Assembly (NCBI GenBank): GCA_028694875.1
Contig: JAQVKB010000002.1
Coordinates: 1-21,907, forward strand
Length of the DNA stretch: 21,907 bases
Origin: Candidatus Izemoplasmatales bacterium
GTDB taxonomy: Bacteria > Bacillota_I > Bacilli_A > Izemoplasmatales > Hujiaoplasmataceae
Reading direction: 5' to 3'
The notes below the pieces were generated by a model that made no database searches, was not told the DNA's origin, and saw only the letters and a list, made by a program, of their open reading frames with translations. The translations under genes and the position numbers were made by a program. Positions 13,888-20,703 of the stretch are shown here, one piece after another; position 1 is the stretch's first letter; every line of letters begins with the position of its first letter.

Positions 13888-14704
13888 CAAACTGGGCAAA
13901 AAATATCATTTTGATTATAACAATCTTCCCATTAAGAAAGGCGATTTCGTGGTTGTCGAGACCGTTCGCGGAATCGAAATGGGCCAAGTCGCCACCGAGC
14001 TTGTGACGCTGGAAGAAAAGGATTTGGTTTCACCACTCAAACCTATCATTCGGATTGCGACCGAAGCGGATATTCGTCAGTTTGATGAAAACAAAGCGGC
14101 CGAAGAACATGTGATGAAACGCACCAAAGAACTCGTCAAAAAAGATGAACTCGATATGAAACTCTTGAATTGCGAGTTTACGCTCGATAAATCGAAATTG
14201 ATTATCTATTTCACGGCCGAAGGTCGTGTAGATTTCCGTGATCTCGTGAAAGATTTGGCGGGGGAATTCCATATGCGCATTGAATTGCGTCAAGTCGGCG
14301 CACGCGATGGCGCGCGTGTACTTGGCGGTATCGGTCCGTGCGGATACTTGACATGCTGCACCAGTTTCTTGGGTGAATTTCAACCGGTTTCCATCAAAAT
14401 GGCGAAGAATCAAAGTCTTTCGCTGAATCCTACTAACATTTCCGGACTTTGTGGGAAACTTCTTTGCTGTATCAACTATGAGGATGATTTGTACAAAGAA
14501 TACCGCAAAGAACTGCCGAAGCTCAATTCATATCTTCGCACCAAAGCGGGAGCGAAGGGGAAAGTCTCGCAAGTCAATTTCCTCACGCAAATCGTGAAGA
14601 TGGATTATGAAACAGGTGGTAGTGAGTTCCTCCATGTGAGCGACCTCGATTTTCAACCCAAAGTGGAAGAGTCTCCTTCCGAAGAGAACGAGGATTCTGA
14701 GTAA
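13856..14704 (+). CDS. ricT: PSP1-domain protein RicT (YaaT)
   Basis: The 282-residue protein matches YaaT/RicT, which in B. subtilis forms an iron-sulfur complex with RicA and RicF and adjusts RNase Y mRNA processing, also affecting sporulation and competence. The PSP1 region (~5-140) includes GDFVVVETVRGIEMG. It is followed by the two Cys clusters GPCGYLTCC (160-168) and GLCGKLLCC (197-205), which supply likely Fe-S ligands. The tail is acidic (EESPSEENEDSE). AAAGAGG lies 8 bases before the ATG. RicA and RicF are not encoded in this window. Its place after holB is the usual one. Confidence 0.95.
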   Translation: MTYQVAPVQFNKLGKKYHFDYNNLPIKKGDFVVVETVRGIEMGQVATELVTLEEKDLVSPLKPIIRIATEADIRQFDENKAAEEHVMKRTKELVKKDELDMKLLNCEFTLDKSKLIIYFTAEGRVDFRDLVKDLAGEFHMRIELRQVGARDGARVLGGIGPCGYLTCCTSFLGEFQPVSIKMAKNQSLSLNPTNISGLCGKLLCCINYEDDLYKEYRKELPKLNSYLRTKAGAKGKVSQVNFLTQIVKMDYETGGSEFLHVSDLDFQPKVEESPSEENEDSE

Positions 14705-14707
14705 TCT

Positions 14708-15460
14708 ATGGAAACTACGCTTCACGAACTGTTAAGCGTTCCAGGAAGAAAAATCTTCCAGCGTAAGGATTTGACTTCGTTCACGACGGATGCGATAGTC
14801 CTCGCGGATTTTGCGAAGCCTTCTTTACGATGCAAATCGATCCTCGATATCGGGACCGGGCTCGCACCTATTCCCCTTTATTTGAGTCTTCACACCAAAG
14901 CCAAGATTGTCGGCATTGATTTGGATGAAGTGAGTTGTGAATTGGCGAAAGCCTCTGTGGAACTGAATGGATTGTCCAGTCAAATCGAAATCCTTCCGCT
15001 GGATGGCAATCTAGTCCACAAGCATTTCCTTCCGTCCACTTTCGATATGGTGATTTCGAATCCTCCTTACTTCTTGGATTCGTTGCAAGCATCCAATCCC
15101 GTAAGAAACCGCGCGAGACATGAAGGAAGTTTGTCTCTGGATGGCATGATTCTCGCCGCAAAAAGAGTCTTAAAATCTGGCGGTGATTTGATCTTCGTTC
15201 ATCGTGCTGAGCGTTTGGAAGATATCATCATCGCACTTCAAAAAGAAGACTTTCATCTCAAACGTCTCCGTTATGTTTATCCCAAGGAAGGCGAAGAAGC
15301 CTTGTTGATTCTCGTTCATACCAAACTTGGTGGAGGTTCAGGCTCTTTGAAAGTGATGAATCCTCTTTGGTTACGCAATTCTGAAGGAATCGAAACTGAA
15401 GAGATTCTTTCGATATGCCGTGGAAGGAGGGAACAAAATGGAACGTTTGAAAAGTTATGA
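14708..15460 (+). CDS. trmN6: tRNA1(Val) A37 N6-methyltransferase family protein (YabB/TrmN6)
   Basis: The 250-residue class I SAM-dependent methyltransferase has SAM-binding ILDIGTGLAPIPLYLS (45-60), acidic loop VGIDLD (68-73) and adenine-N6 catalytic motif NPPY (118-121). KDLTSFTTDAIVLADF near the start is typical of the YabB/TrmN6 family. The predicted role is methylation of an adenine in tRNA; the exact position is inferred from the family. Only three bases separate it from ricT, and no strong ribosome binding site is visible, so coupling is likely. In B. subtilis yabA lies before this gene, but it is missing here. The end overlaps rsmI by 23 bases. Confidence 0.88.
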   Translation: METTLHELLSVPGRKIFQRKDLTSFTTDAIVLADFAKPSLRCKSILDIGTGLAPIPLYLSLHTKAKIVGIDLDEVSCELAKASVELNGLSSQIEILPLDGNLVHKHFLPSTFDMVISNPPYFLDSLQASNPVRNRARHEGSLSLDGMILAAKRVLKSGGDLIFVHRAERLEDIIIALQKEDFHLKRLRYVYPKEGEEALLILVHTKLGGGSGSLKVMNPLWLRNSEGIETEEILSICRGRREQNGTFEKL

Positions 15461-16286
15461 TACCGGAAAACCTACCTTGTATTTGGTTCCCACACCGATT
15501 GGCAACTTGGAAGACATGACCTACCGCGCTGTTCGGATTCTTCAAGAATCGGATGTCATTTATGCGGAAGACACACGTGTCACTCAAAAACTATTGCGAC
15601 ATTTTCAAATCTCCAAACCGATGAAAGTGGCTCACGAACACAATCAAACGATTGCCAGCCAATGGATTCTTTCCGACTTGCAGGAAGGAAAAAACGTCGC
15701 GCTGGTGAGTGATGCTGGAATGCCACTTGTGAGTGATCCTGGCGCAGAAGTCGTCTCCTCGATTCGACGTCATGGATTCCCTGTGGTATGCCTTCCGGGA
15801 CCCAGCGCGCTCCTCACAGGGCTTGTCGCATCGGGCATGAAAGTTCATCCGTTCCTCTTTGTGGGATTTTTGGATGCCAAAAAAAACAAACGAATTCAAT
15901 CGCTTGAAGAACTACAGTTTCGCACCGAAACATTGGTATTTTATGAAGCACCGCATCGAATTCAAGAGTTGATGGACGACTTATATCAAGTCTTTGGATC
16001 TCGTTCGTTCGCCATTGCGCGTGAACTCACCAAGACTTTTGAAGAAATTTTAACGGGCAATTTGGAGGAACAACCTTCACTAGATGGCCTCAAAGGCGAA
16101 ATGGTTGTCATCGTTTCCGGATATGAACAACCCCAAGAAGAAATCACCAATCTGTCGATTGTCGAACAAGTAGACCTGTTTGTCAAAGATGGCATGTCGA
16201 AAACGGATGCCATGAAACAAGTTTCCTTGTTAACAGGTATTCCTAAAAATACGATTTACCAAGAGTATCTCAAACAATCCAAATAA
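15438..16286 (+). CDS. rsmI: 16S rRNA (cytidine(1402)-2'-O)-methyltransferase
   Basis: The 282-residue enzyme methylates the 2'-O of C1402 in 16S rRNA. It has the tetrapyrrole-methylase fold: LYLVPTPIGNLEDMTYRA (14-31), YAEDTRVTQKLL (42-53), ALVSDAGMPLVSDPG (88-102) and CLPGPSALLTGLVASG (118-133). EAPHRIQELMDDL and the ARELTKTFEEI segment are RsmI-specific. The ATG at 15438 is chosen because GGAAGGAGGG lies 7 bases upstream; the longer frame from GTG 15420 would include that site. The C-terminal domain (~235-282) looks like a small helical segment. Confidence 0.95.
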   Translation: MERLKSYDTGKPTLYLVPTPIGNLEDMTYRAVRILQESDVIYAEDTRVTQKLLRHFQISKPMKVAHEHNQTIASQWILSDLQEGKNVALVSDAGMPLVSDPGAEVVSSIRRHGFPVVCLPGPSALLTGLVASGMKVHPFLFVGFLDAKKNKRIQSLEELQFRTETLVFYEAPHRIQELMDDLYQVFGSRSFAIARELTKTFEEILTGNLEEQPSLDGLKGEMVVIVSGYEQPQEEITNLSIVEQVDLFVKDGMSKTDAMKQVSLLTGIPKNTIYQEYLKQSK

Positions 16287-16308
16287 TGGATTGGAAAGGA
16301 GTGTTTCG

Positions 16309-16860
16309 ATGAAAATCGCATGCATGCTCTCCAACGGCTTCGAAGACATCGAAGCCCTCGGCACCGTCGCGTTATTGCGGCGGGGCGGTCTTCAAGTCGA
16401 TTATATCAGTGTGTTCAACACCGAAATCGTCGAAGGTTCGTATGGAACTAAAGTTCTTGCGGATCAATTTCTTCATCAAATTACTCCTGAAGAGTATGAC
16501 GGTGTTTTTTTGCCGGGAGGAAGACATTCTTCTGTGTTGCGAGAAACCGCAACTGTCAAAGAATTTGTCAGTGTGATGCATGGGAGTGGCAAATGGCTGA
16601 TGGCCATCTGCGCCGCACCTTCGGTGTTCGGCGTGATGGGTTTACTAGACGGCGTTCACTACACGTCGTTTCCCTCGACAGAAATCTTTATGCCAAAAGG
16701 CATTCGTGAAAACGTCTTTGCCATTCGAGACGGTCACATCATCACCGGCCGAGGTGCTGGTGCCGTCTACGAATTTGTATACGAAATCCTCTCAGCGCTG
16801 CTTTCCAAAGAGAAAGCGGAGGAAGTCATGAAGCGCACTCAACATGTCATCAATGAATGA
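16309..16860 (+). CDS. DJ-1/PfpI family protein
   Basis: This 183-residue protein of the DJ-1/PfpI/ThiJ superfamily is cytoplasmic. It has the conserved glutamate in GFEDIEA (Glu15), the LPGG loop (68-71) and the nucleophile elbow AICAAPSVFG with Cys101. Proteins of this type are described as deglycases, glyoxalases or chaperones; sequence does not decide which. The ATG at 16309 follows AAAGGAG by 7 bases and is preferred over the in-frame TTG at 16291. The gene is inserted between rsmI and metG in the conserved tmk-metG run, and overlaps no other reading frame except that its end lies beside the metG start. Confidence 0.9.
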   Translation: MKIACMLSNGFEDIEALGTVALLRRGGLQVDYISVFNTEIVEGSYGTKVLADQFLHQITPEEYDGVFLPGGRHSSVLRETATVKEFVSVMHGSGKWLMAICAAPSVFGVMGLLDGVHYTSFPSTEIFMPKGIRENVFAIRDGHIITGRGAGAVYEFVYEILSALLSKEKAEEVMKRTQHVINE

Positions 16861-16867
16861 GGAACCT

Positions 16868-18817
16868 ATGGACAATCAAAAAACATTTTATATCACCACA
16901 CCCATCTATTACCCCAGTGGTAAATTTCATATCGGAAGTGCTTATACCACCTGTCTTTGCGATACGCTCAAGCGATACAAAACGCAAATGGGGTATGACA
17001 CGCGGTTTTTAACGGGAACGGACGAACATGGATTAAAAATCCAAGAATCCGCCAAAGCGCTAGGAAAAACCCCTTTGGAACATGTCGACTACATCGCAGG
17101 ATTGGCGCAAGATTTATGGAAATCGTTGGCCATTGAGAACGATGATTTTATTCGTACCACCCAACCGCGCCACGAACGTGTCGTGAAAGATATCTTTGAG
17201 CAATTATTGGCGCAAGACGATATCTATTTGGGCGAATACAAAGGTCATTATTGCATGCAAGATGAAGCGTATTTTACCGAAACCCAATTGGTGGATGGAC
17301 ATTTATGCCCAGACTGCGGTAGAGAGACCGAAATCGTCGCCGAAGAAACTTATTTTTTGCGGATGTCAAAATATGCGGATCGTCTGCTCGCGTTCATCGA
17401 CGAACATCCGGATTTCATTCAACCGGAAACCCGGAAAAACGAAGTCGTTCAATTTGTCAAATCGGGACTTCAAGATCTCTCCGTAAGCCGTACAACTTTT
17501 GATTGGGGAATTCCAGTTCCCAGCAATCCCAAGCATGTGATTTATGTATGGATTGATGCGTTATCCAATTATATTTCTGCTTTGGGCTATGATTCCAAGG
17601 AGGATGCCCTATTCCAAAAGTACTGGATTAAAGGCGATGAAGTCGTCCATGTCATTGGCAAGGATATCTTACGTTTCCATGCCATATACTGGCCCATCAT
17701 GCTCTTTGCTTTAGGCGTACCAGTCAACTTCAAGTTGTTTGTGCATGGCTGGTATGTGATGAAAGATGGAAAAATGTCGAAATCCAGAGGAAACGTCATT
17801 TATCCCGAACAACTTACCGCAGCCTATGGGCTCGATGCTTTCCGTTATTTCATCGTCAAAGAATTGCCTTATGGGAACGACGGACTATTTACGCCAGAAG
17901 ATTACGTGACGCGGTTCAATACCGACTTGGTCAACGATCTTGGCAATCTCGTGAGCCGAACCATTTCGATGGTGAACAAATATTTCGGTGGAACAGTCTC
18001 CAATGTGACTGCCGATCATCCGCTCGCTGTGTACCCGCAAGAGCTTGCGGCGTTATCCCAAACCGTCTTCGAAAACTACCAAAAATACATGGATGAGTTC
18101 AAAGTATCCAATGCGCTCTTTGAAGTCAGCCGTCTGGTCGCAAGAACCAACAAATTGATTGATGAGACGTCTCCTTGGGACCTTGCGAAAGATCCCGCTC
18201 AAAAAACGATGCTCGAAATGACGATGTATCATTTGTTGGAAGCGATTCGTCTCGCGACGATTCTTTATCTTCCGGTGTTGATTGAAACGCCGGTGAAGAT
18301 CTTTGATGAACTTGCGGTTCAAGAAGAGTTTCGTAACTTCTCTGCGTATGAATTTGGGAAAAAGGCAACTTATACTGTGACCGAAAAACCAATTCACTTG
18401 TTTCCAAGACTCGACGTGGAAAAAGAGACCGCGTACATCCAATCGTTGATGAATGCGGGAAAACCGAAGAAAAAAGAAGTGGTGTCGAAACCGGAAATCG
18501 GAATTGAGATTTTTGAACAAAATAATTTGCTGGTTGGATTGGTGAAATCCGCCAAAGTCCATCCCAATGCCAGCAAGCTCTTGATACTACAAATCGATAC
18601 TGGAGACAAAGTACGTCAAGTCGTCTCTGGCATCGCCGAGTTTTATCAACCGGACGTCCTTGTCGGAAAGAAACTCATCGTCGTTGCCAACTTGAAACCC
18701 GTCAAACTTCGCGGCGAACTTTCCGAAGGCATGATATTATGTGGTGAAACCGAACAACATGCTCTCTATATTATCGAAGCGAATCAGAATCTGGAACCGG
18801 GGGACAACGTCAGATAA
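16868..18817 (+). CDS. metG: Methionyl-tRNA synthetase with C-terminal tRNA-binding domain
   Basis: The 649-residue class I synthetase charges tRNA-Met. It shows FYITTPIYYPSGKFHIGS (7-24) with HIGS, LTGTDEHGLKIQE, the WIDALSNY segment (~228-235) and KMSKS (302-306). A C-terminal EMAP/TRBD-type domain (~546-649) is visible, as in dimeric bacterial enzymes. The zinc-knuckle region holds Cys129, Cys147 and Cys150; one usual Cys is replaced in YCMQD. ATG 16868 is preferred over ATGs 16844 and 16853 because GAGGA (16859-16863) lies 4 bases before it and the family starts just ahead of KTFYITT. The first seven bases after the DJ-1 stop hold its ribosome site. Confidence 0.96.
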   Translation: MDNQKTFYITTPIYYPSGKFHIGSAYTTCLCDTLKRYKTQMGYDTRFLTGTDEHGLKIQESAKALGKTPLEHVDYIAGLAQDLWKSLAIENDDFIRTTQPRHERVVKDIFEQLLAQDDIYLGEYKGHYCMQDEAYFTETQLVDGHLCPDCGRETEIVAEETYFLRMSKYADRLLAFIDEHPDFIQPETRKNEVVQFVKSGLQDLSVSRTTFDWGIPVPSNPKHVIYVWIDALSNYISALGYDSKEDALFQKYWIKGDEVVHVIGKDILRFHAIYWPIMLFALGVPVNFKLFVHGWYVMKDGKMSKSRGNVIYPEQLTAAYGLDAFRYFIVKELPYGNDGLFTPEDYVTRFNTDLVNDLGNLVSRTISMVNKYFGGTVSNVTADHPLAVYPQELAALSQTVFENYQKYMDEFKVSNALFEVSRLVARTNKLIDETSPWDLAKDPAQKTMLEMTMYHLLEAIRLATILYLPVLIETPVKIFDELAVQEEFRNFSAYEFGKKATYTVTEKPIHLFPRLDVEKETAYIQSLMNAGKPKKKEVVSKPEIGIEIFEQNNLLVGLVKSAKVHPNASKLLILQIDTGDKVRQVVSGIAEFYQPDVLVGKKLIVVANLKPVKLRGELSEGMILCGETEQHALYIIEANQNLEPGDNVR

Positions 18818-18819
18818 CC

Positions 18820-19692
18820 ATGAAAAAACTGGATTGGAGAAAAGAAGGCAAGACATTACTCTACACATTTGTAGGGACATTTGTCTACGCCATCGGCATT
18901 CTCTTCTTCATCAACCCTGCACAACTTTACGCGGGTGGTGTCACCGGCGTGTCGCAGCTCATCATTAATATTTTGTCTGACCAAACTGGTGGCGCCGTGG
19001 CCATCAATCTTGGTTTGCTCGTCATGGTGTTTCAAATTCCGTTACTGATCTTTGCTTGGTATAAACTATCACGACGCTTCACGATCTATACGATCATCTC
19101 TTCCGTCATTGGTTCGATTATTCTGGCCTTTTCATGGCCCAATTCGATTATGGGAAATGACCTTTTGACCGCAGGCTTGATCGGTGGTGTCTTGGGTGGC
19201 GTGGGGAATGGTATTCTCGCCATTGCGGGAACTTCCGGCGGCGGAACTTCCATCCTCTTTCAATATTGGCAAATCAAGACAGGACGCTCGATGGGAATGT
19301 ATCAAATCGCCTTGCACGGCGTGATTATTCTGCTCGCGGGATTGTTGTTTGGTCTTGATATCGCCGTCTATACGATTATCTCTCAAGTCATTTCCTCCAT
19401 CGTTTTGGATAAAGTCTTTACTGGATATAACTTCATCAAACTCGAAGTGATTACCACCAAAGGGTTGGAAATCGCCAACGAACTCAAGACACGTTTGCCT
19501 CACGGGGTGACGATGATCGATGCGATTGGTGCCTACACCCACCAAGAAAAAACCGTGTTGTACGCGGTCATCTCCGTTCATGAAATGCAGATGTATGTGC
19601 GTTTGATTCGTGAGATTGACCCCGCGGCGTTCATCGTGATGACTCCCGTGCAAAAGGTACTCGGGAAGTTCACGAAAAAGATCATCGGGTGA
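18820..19692 (+). CDS. YitT family membrane protein (DUF161-DUF2179 type)
   Basis: The 290-residue protein has about five to six membrane segments (~12-34, 55-78, 85-105, 115-137 and 150-185). It contains the family-typical NPAQLYAGGVTGVSQLI (31-47) and GTSGGGTSILFQYW (~137-150) motifs. A soluble C-terminal domain (~200-290) matches the DUF2179 type: VITTKGLEIANELKTRLPHGVT followed by VLYAVISVHEM. The family is common in Bacillota; its transport substrate, if any, is not known. Only two bases separate it from the metG stop and no strong ribosome site is seen, so translation is probably coupled. It ends the tmk operon. No terminator is visible before the rplM promoter. Confidence 0.9.
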   Translation: MKKLDWRKEGKTLLYTFVGTFVYAIGILFFINPAQLYAGGVTGVSQLIINILSDQTGGAVAINLGLLVMVFQIPLLIFAWYKLSRRFTIYTIISSVIGSIILAFSWPNSIMGNDLLTAGLIGGVLGGVGNGILAIAGTSGGGTSILFQYWQIKTGRSMGMYQIALHGVIILLAGLLFGLDIAVYTIISQVISSIVLDKVFTGYNFIKLEVITTKGLEIANELKTRLPHGVTMIDAIGAYTHQEKTVLYAVISVHEMQMYVRLIREIDPAAFIVMTPVQKVLGKFTKKIIG

Positions 19693-19702
19693 TGATTTTT
19701 GA

Positions 19703-19731
19703 TTGACGAAACAGCGTTTCTTTGGTATTAT
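19703..19731 (+). promoter_or_regulatory. Strong promoter of rplM-rpsI
   Basis: TTGACG (19703-19708) and TATTAT (19726-19731) have a 17-base spacer. They begin 11 bases after the yitT stop. Confidence 0.85.
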
Positions 19732-19737
19732 AGGTAA

Positions 19738-19798
19738 GGTACATTTTTGTTTGAAATCCCACAGAGCTCTTAAAATTCCATTTTAGGAGGAAAACAAC
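19738..19798 (+). promoter_or_regulatory. Candidate L13-type ribosomal protein leader
   Basis: The ~60-base leader before rplM holds the palindrome AGAGCTCT (19763-19770) and a hairpin TAAAAT-TCC-ATTTTA (19771-19785). The hairpin sits against the ribosome binding site AGGAGG. In Bacillota, rplM-rpsI mRNAs often carry an autoregulatory leader bound by L13. I did not verify the consensus, so the identification rests on position and folding. Confidence 0.4.
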
Positions 19799-19800
19799 AA

Positions 19801-20235
19801 ATGAAAACCTACATGGCAAATGAGTCGACAATCGAACGCAAATGGTTCGTTGTGGACGCTGCCGGAAAAAGACTTGGCCGTTTGGCTACTGAAGTCGCAA
19901 CCGTGTTGAGAGGAAAACATAAACCCACGTTCACACCTCATGTGGACTGTGGCGATTATGTCGTCATTATCAACGCCAGCGAAATCGAACTGACAGGAAA
20001 CAAATGGAACGATAAACTTTATCGTACCCATTCCAATTATCCTGGCGGTCTCAAAACCAAAACAGCGAAAGTCATGATGCAGGAAAAGCCGACCCGTATG
20101 GTCGAGCTTGCGGTAAAGGGCATGTTGCCCAAAGGAAAACTCGGGAACCAGATGTACAGAAAACTCTTCGTCTACGCAGGAAATGAGCACAAACATGCGG
20201 CTCAACAACCTGCTGTGATGGAAATCAAGGGTTAA
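19801..20235 (+). CDS. rplM: 50S ribosomal protein L13
   Basis: The 144-residue large-subunit protein L13 begins assembly of 23S rRNA. WFVVDAAGKRLGRLATEVAT (15-34), LRGKHKPTFTPHVDCGDYVV and the LPKGKLGNQMYRKLFVYAG segment are diagnostic. The length is standard. AGGAGG lies 9 bases before the ATG. It is followed by rpsI after 13 bases, the universal bacterial pair. A promoter and possible autoregulatory leader precede it. Confidence 0.98.
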   Translation: MKTYMANESTIERKWFVVDAAGKRLGRLATEVATVLRGKHKPTFTPHVDCGDYVVIINASEIELTGNKWNDKLYRTHSNYPGGLKTKTAKVMMQEKPTRMVELAVKGMLPKGKLGNQMYRKLFVYAGNEHKHAAQQPAVMEIKG

Positions 20236-20248
20236 GGAGGACTGAATT

Positions 20249-20644
20249 ATGGCGAAATCCGTCATGTATCGCGGCACAGGCCGTAGAAAATCTGCGGTAG
20301 CGCGTGTCATCCTTCGTCCGGGAAAAGGAACGATCGTTGTCAATGGAAGACCATTCATCAACTACATCGTCTCTCCTCTCGCTCGTCTTGATATTTCTCA
20401 ACCTCTGGTACTTACGGCGAATGAAACCACGTTTGACATCACTGTCAACGTCAACGGCGGCGGCCTGATCGGCCAAGCCGGAGCCATCCGCCACGGCATT
20501 ACCCGTGCCCTCCTTGAAGTCAACCCCGAATACCGTAAAATCCTCAAACCGGCTGGTCTCATTACCAGAGACCCACGTGTCAAAGAACGTAAGAAATACG
20601 GTCTTAAAGGCGCGCGTAGAGCTCCGCAGTTCAGCAAGCGTTAA
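20249..20644 (+). CDS. rpsI: 30S ribosomal protein S9
   Basis: The 131-residue small-subunit protein S9 has a basic C-terminal tail that reaches the P-site tRNA. YRGTGRRKSAVARV (8-21), the GGGLIGQAGAIRHGITRALL stretch and the terminal GLKGARRAPQFSKR are diagnostic. The length is standard. The AAGGAGG site overlaps the rplM stop, so the pair is coupled. A hairpin terminator follows. Confidence 0.98.
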   Translation: MAKSVMYRGTGRRKSAVARVILRPGKGTIVVNGRPFINYIVSPLARLDISQPLVLTANETTFDITVNVNGGGLIGQAGAIRHGITRALLEVNPEYRKILKPAGLITRDPRVKERKKYGLKGARRAPQFSKR

Positions 20645-20660
20645 TCACTACTACATGCCA

Positions 20661-20700
20661 AAAAAGAAAAACACAGGACCCCACATCCTGTGTTTTTTTT
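20661..20700. terminator. Bidirectional terminator after rpsI
   Basis: A perfect 8-bp stem, ACACAGGA/TCCTGTGT (20671-20678 with 20686-20693), has a 7-base loop. An A-rich run lies to the left and a T run to the right. It serves rplM-rpsI and the leftward ankyrin-like gene. Confidence 0.92.
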
Positions 20701-20703
20701 GTA

